Positions 8,701 to 15,156 of a stretch of 15,420 bases of DNA are shown piece by piece (positions within the stretch are counted from its first letter, which is position 1; each line of letters opens with the position of its first letter). The notes under the pieces were generated by a model. It had not been told where the DNA came from. It made no database searches and saw only the letters and a program-made list of their open reading frames with translations. This DNA comes from Candidatus Cloacimonadota bacterium. Its GTDB lineage: Bacteria; Cloacimonadota; Cloacimonadia; JGIOTU-2. Location: NCBI GenBank assembly GCA_014384665.1, contig JACNFI010000295.1:1-15420 (forward strand), written 5' to 3'. A program made the position numbers and the translations under genes.

Positions 8701-9872
8701 AAATCAGCCATTTTGATGTTGAATATGGAGCAACCCTTTTCGTTTCGGATAACCAAAAAGTTGTAAAAGATACATTACTTTTCAGTTGGGATACTTATAA
8801 TAATCCATTAGTTGCTACTGTTAAGGGCTCCGTGCACTATGAGGATTTCACTCCTGATGAAACATATAAAACTGAATTTAATGAACTTACCGGAAGAAAT
8901 GAAATGACTATTATTGAATCCAGAAATGTTGCAAAACAAGCTCAATTACTAATAAAAGCTGAAGATGGTAAAAAAGAACGGATACCATTACCAACTGGAC
9001 TGAACCTTGAAATAGAAGATGGTAGTATTGTCTATCCAGGTGATATCTTAGGAAAAACATCGCGAGTTACTATTAAACAAAGAGATATTACAGGTGGTTT
9101 ACCAAGGGTTGTTGAATTAGTAGAAGCTAGAATACCAAAGGATAAAGCGGTCATATCTGAAATTGATGGGATCGTAAAAATTGGTAAACTTTCAAGATTA
9201 GGAAGAAAGGTAAATATTGTTTCAATAGATGGTAATTATGAAAAAGAATATATTATACCGTATGGAAGAAGAATTATAGTTCATGAAAATGATGCTGTTA
9301 AAAGCGGTGACCCCCTTTCAGACGGGCCTTTAGACCCACACGATATACTTTTAGCAAGAGGCGTTACCGCCACCCAAGAATTTATAACTAACGAAATATT
9401 GGAGATATACAGAAAGCAAGGTGTTGACATAAATGATAAACACATTAGAGTAATAGTTCGTCAGATGATGCAAAAGGTAAAAATCATTGATCCAGGTAGT
9501 ACTATCTTTTTAGAAGGTGAGATAGTAGACAAAAATAATGTGAAAAAAGTAAATCAGCAGGTTGAAAATGAAGGTGGTAAAGTTGCTACATTTGAGCAAC
9601 TTTTAATGGGTATCACAAAATCTGCTTTAATTACTGATAGTTTTATTTCTGCCGCTTCATTCCAGAATACGACAAAGGTATTAACTGAAGCTGCTATTTA
9701 CGGGAAAGTAGATACACTGGAAGGACTTAAAGAAGGTGTTATTGTTGGACATAGAATCCCAGCTGGAACAGGCACTAAATTATATCAAAACATTGTAAAA
9801 GAAACACTTGACGAAGAATTAAGTTTAAAGAAAACTGTAAAAAAATTACTTAATTATGATAAAAATGGTTAA
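5727..9872 (+). CDS. rpoC: DNA-directed RNA polymerase subunit beta'
   Basis: This is the beta' subunit of RNA polymerase, carrying the catalytic magnesium loop, bridge helix and trigger loop. It is 1381 residues (E. coli 1407). The N-terminal zinc site has Cys67, Cys69, Cys82 and Cys85; the second has Cys814, Cys888, Cys895 and Cys898. The catalytic loop [12 protein letters not shown] is at 454-465, with Asp456, Asp458 and Asp460 as magnesium ligands; the common form is NADFDGDQMAVH. The bridge-helix text [16 protein letters not shown] is followed by an insert ending GEIIENPI, typical of FCB relatives. The trigger loop starts at [16 protein letters not shown] (924 on, Arg933, His936) and is split by an insert of about 175 residues before DITGGLPR at 1120. 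That is the SI3 position of E. coli. rpsL follows after 22 bp. Confidence 0.98.
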   Translation: MIRELKRDEVVKDYNIVSIKIASPEKIRDWSYGEVLRPETVNYRTLKPEKDGLFCERIFGPEKDYECSCGKYKKYRFKGLICDRCGVEVTTSKVRRQRMGHIELAVPVAHIWFVKSTPNPIQLLLDLKGKELERVLYYESYIVLNPGASDYDIGGVIDEEEYLAAVEKYPRGFIAKMGAEPIRKLLEQIDLNNEADKLRTAMKFETKQAKIKLIKKLKIVDAFINSDNLPQWMILEVLPVIPPDLRPLVFLESGSFATADFNDLYRRVITRNNRLKGLIQRYAPEVILRNEKRILQEAVDALLDNSRKSRPVKGRGNRLLKSLSDQLKGKQGRFRQNLLGKRVDYSGRSVIVIGPDLKINQCGLPKKMALELFKPFIIEKIEKIEGVSSTKQAKRLMEEKKPEVLKILEDVIKDYPIIMNRAPTLHRLSMQSFLPVLIEEKSIQLHPLLCLPFNADFDGDTMSVHIPLSGEARIEASVLMSPINNILSPANGKPVLMANQDIVLGVYFLTCALTDEPEDTKDLPKFFSTDEAIMAFELNSSKIYEKRNIQEKEEKANQIHIHSWIKYNCPEENKRIITTIGRIIFNQIVPEKLGFKNYTFDKGKINQLTYEIFTEYGANKTANYLDELKDLGFKYATKSGTTFGKDDIVVPKEKGEVLAQADREVEDVQYEYENGIITESERYDRLIDRWKIATEDITDLMMKELEKDRNGLNPIWIMARSGARGGRDQIKQLGAMRGLMEKPQKKITGGIGEIIENPIKSNFKEGLSILEYFISTHGARKGLADTALKTADAGYLTRRLVDVAQSVVITKEDCGTIEGVNMSALKEGNEIIEPISDRIRGKTAVEDVVDPVSGEVIIKAGETISDKKANLIQKHGIRTVKIRSVLTCEAEKGICAKCYGRDLSTNKPVTIGVPVGVIAAQSIGEPGTQLTLRTFHIGGTASTTIEKAEVNADKDGIIKFERLDYVIDREKHKIAVSHIGKIKIIDGELNEEISHFDVEYGATLFVSDNQKVVKDTLLFSWDTYNNPLVATVKGSVHYEDFTPDETYKTEFNELTGRNEMTIIESRNVAKQAQLLIKAEDGKKERIPLPTGLNLEIEDGSIVYPGDILGKTSRVTIKQRDITGGLPRVVELVEARIPKDKAVISEIDGIVKIGKLSRLGRKVNIVSIDGNYEKEYIIPYGRRIIVHENDAVKSGDPLSDGPLDPHDILLARGVTATQEFITNEILEIYRKQGVDINDKHIRVIVRQMMQKVKIIDPGSTIFLEGEIVDKNNVKKVNQQVENEGGKVATFEQLLMGITKSALITDSFISAASFQNTTKVLTEAAIYGKVDTLEGLKEGVIVGHRIPAGTGTKLYQNIVKETLDEELSLKKTVKKLLNYDKNG

Positions 9873-9883
9873 TATGAATATAT

Positions 9884-9889
9884 AGGAGG
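9884..9889 (+). promoter_or_regulatory. ribosome-binding site that sets the rpsL start
   Basis: AGGAGG at 9884-9889 with a 5-nt spacer points to the GTG at 9895. This is the strongest ribosome-binding site seen in the window, and it compensates for the non-ATG start. Confidence 0.85.
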
Positions 9890-9894
9890 CTTGA

Positions 9895-10272
9895 GTGCCT
9901 ACAATTTCACAGCTAATAAAAAAAGGTAGAACAAGAGTTAAAAAAGTAAGTAAATATAAAGCTTTATCTGGGTGTCCTCAAAAGCGTGGAGTTTGCACAA
10001 GAGTATATACTAAAACACCCAAAAAACCAAATTCTGCCTTAAGAAAAGTTGCTCGTGTCCGACTGTCAAATGGTATGGAAGTTACTTGTTATATCCCAGG
10101 AGAAGGACATAATTTACAAGAACACTCTATAGTATTAATTAAGGGTGGCAGAGTTAAAGATTTACCTGGCGTAAGATACCATATTGTTAGAGGAACTCTT
10201 GATGCAAGCGGTGTAGAAGGAAGAGCAAAGAGTCGTTCCAAATATGGAACTAAAAAAACTAAAAAGACATAG
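9895..10272 (+). CDS. rpsL: 30S ribosomal protein S12
   Basis: S12 sits at the decoding centre and controls accuracy. The 125-residue product begins at a GTG and reads [12 protein letters not shown], the family's N-terminus. The streptomycin-site loops are wild type: Lys43 in [11 protein letters not shown] and Lys88 in [13 protein letters not shown], with Asp89 (the residue methylthiolated by RimO in species that have it) also kept. Classical S12 streptomycin-resistance substitutions are therefore absent. The basic tail [13 protein letters not shown] is normal. It is 22 bp after rpoC and 9 bp before rpsG, so the str cluster is joined directly to the beta cluster. Confidence 0.98.
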   Translation: MPTISQLIKKGRTRVKKVSKYKALSGCPQKRGVCTRVYTKTPKKPNSALRKVARVRLSNGMEVTCYIPGEGHNLQEHSIVLIKGGRVKDLPGVRYHIVRGTLDASGVEGRAKSRSKYGTKKTKKT

Positions 10273-10281
10273 TGAGGGTAA

Positions 10282-10752
10282 ATGTCAAGAAGAAGAAGAG
10301 CACAAAAAAGAGAAATTCTTCCAGACCCAAAATATCATGATGTAATTATTGCGAAATTCATTAATCAAATAATGAAAAAGGGTAAAAAAAGTTTAGCTGA
10401 GAGTAAATTTTATAATACTTTAAAATTGATTGAAGAGGAACTTAATGATGACCCTGTAAAGGTTTTTAAACAAGCGGTTGAAAATGTAAAACCAAGAGTT
10501 GAGGTTAAAAGCCGAAGAATCGGGGGGGCTAACTATCAGGTTCCTATGGAAGTAAGCCCAGAAAGGCAACAAACCTTGGCTTTTAGATGGATTGTGAATT
10601 TTGCTCGAAAACGTAATGAAAAGACGATTGCTAAGAAGATGGCTGCAGAAATTGTTTCTGCTTATAAAAAGGAGGGTGCTTCTATTAAAAAGCGAGAAGA
10701 GGTTTGGAGAATGGCAGAAGCAAATAAAGCATTTGCACATTTCAGGATTTAA
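10282..10752 (+). CDS. rpsG: 30S ribosomal protein S7
   Basis: S7 nucleates assembly of the 30S head and contacts E-site tRNA and mRNA. The 156-residue product starts MSRRRRAQKREILPDP, a canonical S7 N-terminus. It keeps the beta-hairpin region VKPRVEVKSRRIGGANYQVP and the C-terminal REEVWRMAEANKAFAHFR segment. TGAGGG at 10273-10278 serves as ribosome-binding site. A run of seven G (10522-10528) encodes part of the RRIGGA motif and is unusual in this AT-rich sequence. fusA starts 3 bp after the stop, so translational coupling is likely. Confidence 0.98.
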   Translation: MSRRRRAQKREILPDPKYHDVIIAKFINQIMKKGKKSLAESKFYNTLKLIEEELNDDPVKVFKQAVENVKPRVEVKSRRIGGANYQVPMEVSPERQQTLAFRWIVNFARKRNEKTIAKKMAAEIVSAYKKEGASIKKREEVWRMAEANKAFAHFRI

Positions 10753-10755
10753 AAT

Positions 10756-12876
10756 ATGGCTCAAGCTTATCCATTAGAAAAAATTCGTAATATCGGCTTA
10801 ATTGCCCATATTGATGCTGGAAAAACTACAGTTACTGAACGTATTCTGTTCTATACAGGCAGAACTCATCAAATGGGTGAGGTCCACGATGGAACTGCAA
10901 CTATGGACTGGATGATTCAGGAAAAGGAACGAGGTATTACAATAACTTCTGCTACAACAACATGTTACTGGGAAGGATATAGAATCAATATTATTGATAC
11001 ACCAGGTCATGTTGATTTTACTGTTGAAGTTGAACGCTCATTGCGAGTACTTGATGGAGCTGTCGTGATTTTTTGTGGAGTCGCTGGCGTTGAACCACAA
11101 TCTGAAACTGTTTGGCATCAGGCAGATAGATATAATATTCCTCGTTTAGTATTCATAAATAAATTAGATAGAGTAGGTGCTGATTTTGAATTTGCAGTGG
11201 AGACAATAAAATCAAAGCTTCAACCTGATTCATATCCAATACAATTTCCAATAATGGATGGTGAAAATTTTCTTGGAATTGCAAACTTAATCAATAAAAC
11301 AGCATATATTTATGACAAAGATGATTTAGGAATTCAATATACAAAGTGTAAAATTGAGAATGCTCATAGAATATCATCAAAATTTAAAGAAATGATAAAT
11401 CAAAATAGAAATATACTTATTGAAAAATTAGCAGAATTTGATGAAACTATTTTGCAAAAATATTTAAATGACAGAGAGATACTTCCAGAGGATTTAATTT
11501 CTTCTATTCGTAAGCTTACTATAGATTGTAAGTTTGTTCCAATACTTTGTGGCTCTGCATTGAAAAATAAAGCGATACAACCATTGGTTGATGCAATAGT
11601 TGATTTCCTTCCATCACCAATAGATATACCTGCTTTTGAAGCTATAATTCCAAATTCAAATGACAAAAAGAAAATTATCGTTGATGAATCCCTTCCTTTC
11701 GCTGCATTAGCTTTTAAAAATCAAGTTAATCCTTATGTAGGTAAACTTACTTATTTAAGAGCTTATTCCGGAAAAATTAACAAAGGTGATTATGTACTTA
11801 ATATGAATACTGGTAAAAAAGAAAGAATAACCCGTATTCTGCATATGCACTCTGATAAATCTGTTAATGTAAATACTTTGTATGCAGGAGAAATTTGTGC
11901 AGTTGTTGGATTAAATAACACATCTTCTGGTGATAGCATTGTAGCACAAGATAATCCTGTCTTATTAGAAAAAATTAAATTCTCTGACCCGGTTATGTCA
12001 GTTGCAATTGAACCTAAAACAAAGTTAGACCAGGATAATCTAAAGATGTCATTACCAAGATTATTAGATGAAGACCCCACTTATCTTGTTAAGGAGAATA
12101 AAGAAACAGGTCAAACATTAATTTATGGGATGGGTGAGCTTCATCTTGAAATTTTGCTTGATAGATTGAGAAGGGATTTCAAGATTAATGTTAATGTCGG
12201 CAGACCAAGAGTTAATTATAAAGAAACAATAACAAATTCTATTGAAGCAGTTGGCAAATTAGTTCGTAATGTTGGGGTGCACGGTCAATATGCAGTTCTT
12301 AAATTGAGAATAGAACCATATTCTGCCAACTTGGGGATTGGAAAACAAAAGAATAAAATTTATTTTGAAAATATATCATCCGAAGATGAAGTACCAAAAC
12401 ATTTCTTGGGAGCTGTTAAGGCAGGGATTTTTGAGTCCGCTGAAAGTGGAATATTAACAGGAAATAAAGTAGAAAATATCAAGGTTGTTATTATTGGTGG
12501 CTCCTTTAATCCTGTAGATTCTTCTGAATTAGCTTTTAAGGTTGCTGCATCTATGGCTTTTAATAATGCTTTACGAAAAGCAAAATCTATTCTTCTTGAA
12601 CCAATTATGAAAATTAATATCGTTACACCTGAAGATTATTTAGGAAATGTTATAAATGATTTAAATAGCCGAAGAGGTAAAATAATAGAAGTTAATGATA
12701 AAAACTCTGTTAAAATTATCAATGGTTTTGTTCCTTTAAGTGGAACTTTTGGATATACAACAAATCTAAGGTCTGTATCTCAAGGAAGAGCTTCTTATTC
12801 AATGGAATTTTTTAAATATGATAAAGTTCCAGAAAATATTTCAAACAAAATTATTGAAAAAATGCGTGGCTATTAG
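10756..12876 (+). CDS. fusA: translation elongation factor G
   Basis: EF-G is the GTPase that drives ribosomal translocation and, with RRF, recycling. The product has 706 residues and all five domains. G motifs are AHIDAGKTT (17-25), RGITIT (59-64), DTPGHVDF (81-88, His85), NKLD (135-138) and SAL (267-269). GMGELHLEI marks domain III. The domain IV tip is unusual: where the family usually reads QSGGRGQYG this protein has NVGVHGQYA (505-513). GSYHDVDSSE is GSFNPVDSSE (582-591), with Asn585 in place of the histidine that reaches the decoding site. Domain V (FGYTTNLRSVSQGRASYSMEF) is normal. An AGGA at 10744-10747 inside rpsG is the likely ribosome-binding site. EF-G is certain; whether it is the main translocase or a variant paralogue occupying the str locus is open. 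Confidence 0.95.
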   Translation: MAQAYPLEKIRNIGLIAHIDAGKTTVTERILFYTGRTHQMGEVHDGTATMDWMIQEKERGITITSATTTCYWEGYRINIIDTPGHVDFTVEVERSLRVLDGAVVIFCGVAGVEPQSETVWHQADRYNIPRLVFINKLDRVGADFEFAVETIKSKLQPDSYPIQFPIMDGENFLGIANLINKTAYIYDKDDLGIQYTKCKIENAHRISSKFKEMINQNRNILIEKLAEFDETILQKYLNDREILPEDLISSIRKLTIDCKFVPILCGSALKNKAIQPLVDAIVDFLPSPIDIPAFEAIIPNSNDKKKIIVDESLPFAALAFKNQVNPYVGKLTYLRAYSGKINKGDYVLNMNTGKKERITRILHMHSDKSVNVNTLYAGEICAVVGLNNTSSGDSIVAQDNPVLLEKIKFSDPVMSVAIEPKTKLDQDNLKMSLPRLLDEDPTYLVKENKETGQTLIYGMGELHLEILLDRLRRDFKINVNVGRPRVNYKETITNSIEAVGKLVRNVGVHGQYAVLKLRIEPYSANLGIGKQKNKIYFENISSEDEVPKHFLGAVKAGIFESAESGILTGNKVENIKVVIIGGSFNPVDSSELAFKVAASMAFNNALRKAKSILLEPIMKINIVTPEDYLGNVINDLNSRRGKIIEVNDKNSVKIINGFVPLSGTFGYTTNLRSVSQGRASYSMEFFKYDKVPENISNKIIEKMRGY

Positions 12877-12940
12877 TTACTACTGGGAGCGTAATATAGT
12901 TTACTTTATGTTTAAAAATTATAGCGGAGTGCAAAAACGA

Positions 12941-12958
12941 ATTCCAATTTATTGGAAT
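12941..12958. repeat. perfect 8-bp-arm palindrome
   Basis: ATTCCAAT (12941-12948) and ATTGGAAT (12951-12958) flank TT. It is the first of three hairpins inside the fusA-rpsJ element. The next is GAACTTT (12959-12965) with AAAGTTC (12986-12992), which competes with the 60-nt palindrome that starts at 12981. Confidence 0.65.
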
Positions 12959-12980
12959 GAACTTTTCGCCTATGCTAATA

Positions 12981-13040
12981 TGCTGAAAGTTCGTCTCCCG
13001 AATCCCCGATTGGATCGGGGACGAGATACTTGTTTCAGCA
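12981..13040. repeat. 60-nt REP-like palindromic unit
   Basis: TGCTGAAA (12981-12988) pairs perfectly with TTTCAGCA (13033-13040). Inside it TCTC (12994-12997) pairs with GAGA (13023-13026). The core TCCCCGAT (13003-13010) pairs with ATCGGGGA (13014-13021) around TGG. This GC-rich hairpin differs in composition from its surroundings, as repetitive extragenic palindromes do. It may be a separate short repeat nested in the larger element. Whether it is multicopy in the genome cannot be seen from one window. Confidence 0.6.
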
Positions 13041-13116
13041 CTCCGCTTTTAATTGTTATCATGTATTGGATACAAATGCAAACAGTTTTATGCCCCCAGT
13101 AATATATGAGGAATGA

Positions 13117-13428
13117 ATGAGTAAAATTAGAATTAAACTTAAAGCGTATGACCATTTTCTGTTAGACAAATCTGTTGTTGAAATAGTGAGAAATACAAAA
13201 GGAACAGGTGCTAAAATTATTGGACCAATTCCATTGCCAACAAAAAGAAAGTTGTATACTGTCTTGCGTTCCCCACATGTAGATAAAAAATCAAGGGAAC
13301 AATTTGAAATGAAAATTTATAAACGAATTATTGATATTGAAAATGTAACTCCAAAAACAACCGATGCAATCAAAAACTTAAATATTCCTGCTGGTGTTTA
13401 TATTGAAATCAAAACCTTAATGGGATAA
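13117..13428 (+). CDS. rpsJ: 30S ribosomal protein S10
   Basis: S10 is a 30S head protein and, as NusE, a partner of NusB in antitermination. The 103-residue product has the family features [45 protein letters not shown] (split here as residues about 36-64) and the C-terminal [10 protein letters not shown]. The start at 13117 is preceded by TGAGGA (13107-13112), just beyond the right end of the inverted-repeat element. An out-of-frame ATG at 13113 overlaps the spacer. It begins the S10 cluster; rplC follows after 21 bp. The absence of tuf between fusA and rpsJ is noted. Confidence 0.98.
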   Translation: MSKIRIKLKAYDHFLLDKSVVEIVRNTKGTGAKIIGPIPLPTKRKLYTVLRSPHVDKKSREQFEMKIYKRIIDIENVTPKTTDAIKNLNIPAGVYIEIKTLMG

Positions 13429-13449
13429 AGGTCGTTATAAGGAGAGAAA

Positions 13450-14079
13450 ATGTTAGGGTTAATTGGTAAAAAAATAGGAATGACCAGAGCATTCTACGAG
13501 TCCGGAGATTCAATTCCTGTTACTTTAATTCAGGCAGGACCCTGCACAGTAACTCAACTTAAATCTATTGATACCGATGGGTATATAACAATTCAACTTG
13601 GTTTTAATGAAGTTAAAGATAACAAACTTAATAAACCCTTGTTAGGTCATTTTAAAAAGAATAAATTAAATTCTTTTAAATTTCTAAAAGAGTTTAAAGT
13701 TGAAAATAAAGTTTTGAAAAAGTATAAAAGTGGCTCAGTTCTAAACACAAGTATTTTTAAAGTAAATGAGATAGTTAAAGTTACTGGTACTTCAAAAGGA
13801 AAGGGTTTTGCTGGGGTTATGAAGAGACATAAATTTCATGGAAAGAATATGACTCATGGAACCCATGAATCGTTTAGAGGTGGTGGTTCTATTGGACAAT
13901 GTGCTACTCCATCAAGAGTATTTAGAGGAAAGAAAATGAGTGGACACATGGGAAATCAAACGGTTACAGTAAAAAATCTTACTATATTCAAAATTGATAA
14001 AGAACGAAATCTTATTTTCATTAAAGGTGCAATTCCGGGTCATAGAAATAGTATTGTAACAATTCGTAAGATAAAATAG
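13450..14079 (+). CDS. rplC: 50S ribosomal protein L3
   Basis: L3 is an early-assembly 50S protein whose long loop reaches the peptidyl transferase centre. The product is 209 residues, the same as E. coli. It starts MLGLIGKKIGMTRAF, supported by AAGGAG at 13439-13444 with a 5-nt spacer. Core landmarks are VTGTSKGKGFAGVMKRHKF, GGSIGQCATPSRVFRGKKMSGHMG and ERNLIFIKGAIPG. The Gln methylated by PrmB in E. coli (Gln150 of the GQNQ text) corresponds to Ala152 here, so that modification is not expected; many bacteria share this. rplD follows after 18 bp. Confidence 0.98.
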   Translation: MLGLIGKKIGMTRAFYESGDSIPVTLIQAGPCTVTQLKSIDTDGYITIQLGFNEVKDNKLNKPLLGHFKKNKLNSFKFLKEFKVENKVLKKYKSGSVLNTSIFKVNEIVKVTGTSKGKGFAGVMKRHKFHGKNMTHGTHESFRGGGSIGQCATPSRVFRGKKMSGHMGNQTVTVKNLTIFKIDKERNLIFIKGAIPGHRNSIVTIRKIK

Positions 14080-14097
14080 ATAAGGTTTTGGTTAGTT

Positions 14098-14715
14098 ATG
14101 AAAGCAATTAAATATTCTAATAAAGGTGAAAAGATAGGCAGTATTACTTTACCCTCAGAACTTTTTGATACTGAAATAAATAGTACTGTTCTTTATGAAG
14201 TGATAAATTTATATTTCAGAAATCAAAGACAGGGCACAAAATCAGTAAAAGGCCGTTCTGATGTAAAAGGTTCAAAACGAAAACTTTTTCGTCAAAAGGG
14301 AACCGGAAAAGCACGTGCTGGTAATATAAAAAGTCCTATAAGAGTTGGTGGTGGGGTAGCTTTCGGACCTCATCCCAAAAATTGGCATACAAAGATTCCC
14401 AAAAAAAAGAAAAGAATTGCAATTAAATCTGCTCTAAGTTCAAGAAGAAATAATGTGTCAATCATTGAAGAGCTTGAGTTTGAAAAACCTAACACTAAAA
14501 TGGCTCTAAAAGTATTAAATAATATGAAAACTAATTATGAGAAATGTTTATTCGTCATTCCAGATAATTCAATAACTATGATAAAATCTTTTAGAAATAT
14601 TGTAAATGTTAATACTGCTCGTGCTCAAGATTTAAATGCTTATGAAATTTTGAATTCAACAGATTTAATCATTACGGAAAAATCATTGGAAAAAATGGAG
14701 GAAATTTTTAAATGA
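14098..14715 (+). CDS. rplD: 50S ribosomal protein L4
   Basis: L4 lines the upper exit tunnel with L22 and, in E. coli, represses the S10 operon. The 205-residue product has the extended tunnel loop around residues 45-90 with RQGTKSVKGRSDVKGS, RQKGTGKARAG (65-75) and GGGVAFGPHPKNW. This is wild-type-like, with no sign of macrolide-resistance changes at Lys67-Gly68. The ribosome-binding site is weak: AAGG at 14082-14085 lies about 12 nt from the ATG. The gene ends in an ATGA overlap with rplW (14712-14715), implying translational coupling. Confidence 0.97.
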   Translation: MKAIKYSNKGEKIGSITLPSELFDTEINSTVLYEVINLYFRNQRQGTKSVKGRSDVKGSKRKLFRQKGTGKARAGNIKSPIRVGGGVAFGPHPKNWHTKIPKKKKRIAIKSALSSRRNNVSIIEELEFEKPNTKMALKVLNNMKTNYEKCLFVIPDNSITMIKSFRNIVNVNTARAQDLNAYEILNSTDLIITEKSLEKMEEIFK

Positions 14716-15002
14716 CAAAATATTCACGAGAAATAATTATTCATCCAATTATTACTGAAAAAGGCACTCATATAAAAGAAGATGCTAATGGTTATCTCTT
14801 TAAAGTCCAGAAAAATGCTAATAAAATTGGAATTAAAAAAGCTATTGAGGATATTTTTGATGTTAAAGTAAGAAGTGTTAATACAATCAATTACAAAGGG
14901 AAGCCTAAAACTTTGGGAAGATTTAGTGGTAAAAGAGCTAATTGGAAAAAGGCAATTGTTTTTTTAGAAGAAGGAGAAAGCATTCGTGAATTTGAAACAT
15001 AA
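14712..15002 (+). CDS. rplW: 50S ribosomal protein L23
   Basis: L23 lies at the tunnel exit and is the docking site for trigger factor and the signal recognition particle. The 96-residue product shows the family features IIIHPIITEKGTHIKE at the N-terminus, NKIGIKKAIEDIFDVKV in the middle and RANWKKAIVFLEEG near the end. GGAGG at 14697-14701 inside the end of rplD is the ribosome-binding site, and the start overlaps the rplD stop. In most bacteria rplB follows within a few bases. Here the next gene is instead an S23-family four-helix-bundle protein. Confidence 0.97.
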   Translation: MTKYSREIIIHPIITEKGTHIKEDANGYLFKVQKNANKIGIKKAIEDIFDVKVRSVNTINYKGKPKTLGRFSGKRANWKKAIVFLEEGESIREFET

Positions 15003-15015
15003 TATTTATAATAAA

Positions 15016-15043
15016 TTGACTCAAGTTTCGCAGGAGATATAAT
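15016..15043 (+). promoter_or_regulatory. candidate sigma70-type promoter after rplW
   Basis: TTGACT at 15016-15021 (five of six) and TATAAT at 15038-15043 (six of six) are separated by 16 bp. The left arm of an inverted repeat (15021-15035) starts at the last base of the -35 box and fills most of the spacer between the boxes. Transcription would start near 15050, about 95 nt before the four-helix-bundle start codon. The sequence match is good; activity is inference. Confidence 0.5.
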
Positions 15044-15091
15044 AAAAATTAAATATGATTTATTCAGTAATTTCCATCCTGTGAAACTTGA
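15021..15091. repeat. inverted repeat with 15-nt arms between rplW and the next gene
   Basis: TCAAGTTTCGCAGGA (15021-15035) and TCCTGTGAAACTTGA (15077-15091) pair along all 15 positions (14 Watson-Crick, one G-T) around a 41-nt AT-rich loop. It is not followed by a T-run, so it is unlikely to be an intrinsic terminator. It may be an operator for the overlapping promoter, an RNase III-type processing stem in the operon transcript, or the end of an inserted element. Confidence 0.65.
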
Positions 15092-15128
15092 ATAACTAAT
15101 TACAAATATCTAATTTCTAATTAAATTT

Positions 15129-15156
15129 CAAATGACAAATGACAAATGGCAAATAA
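15129..15156 (+). repeat. tandem heptamer repeat spanning the start codon
   Basis: Four 7-bp units run in tandem: CAAATGA, CAAATGA, CAAATGG, CAAATAA. Because the unit is 7 bp, the three ATGs it contains (15132, 15139, 15146) are in three different frames, and only the third opens the four-helix-bundle frame. Upstream 15093-15128 is a looser, degenerate repeat of TAATT and CAAAT words. No Shine-Dalgarno sequence is visible. Confidence 0.7.

Larger units (their letters stand above)
12881..13101. mobile_element. MITE-like nested inverted-repeat element
   Basis: The fusA-rpsJ spacer is almost filled by a 221-bp dyad structure. The outer arms are TACTGGGAGCGTAA (12881-12894) and TTATGCCCCCAGTA (13088-13101), pairing at 12 of 14 positions plus one G-T pair. 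A second perfect pair, AGCGGAGTGC (12923-12932) with GCACTCCGCT (13038-13047), lies inside. After two mismatches it continues for 6 bp (12935-12940 with 13030-13035, one G-T). Further hairpins fill the interior. Both ends carry TA, as in elements moved by IS630/mariner-type transposases, but a target duplication cannot be proven here. There is no convincing ORF, so it would be non-autonomous. A large structured RNA is the main alternative. Confidence 0.6.

Noticed and set aside
10756..12876. Tetracycline-resistance (TetM-type) ribosomal protection protein or LepA instead of EF-G
   Set aside because: Length, DSSELAF in domain IV, GMGELHLEI and domain V text all fit EF-G; the C-terminal region does not fit TetM or LepA.
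12818..13102. Open frame of 94 codons running from inside fusA through the palindromic spacer
   Set aside because: It overlaps fusA in another frame, has no ribosome-binding site or recognisable domain, and its second half is inverted-repeat DNA.
12970..13155. Minus-strand open frame of 61 codons across the palindromic element
   Set aside because: It is a by-product of the inverted-repeat sequence, overlaps rpsJ and has no protein family character.
15021..15091. Intrinsic terminator after rplW
   Set aside because: The stem is long, but the loop is 41 nt and no T-run follows the right arm.
15129..15156. CRISPR-like repeat array
   Set aside because: Units are 7 bp in direct tandem with no spacers.
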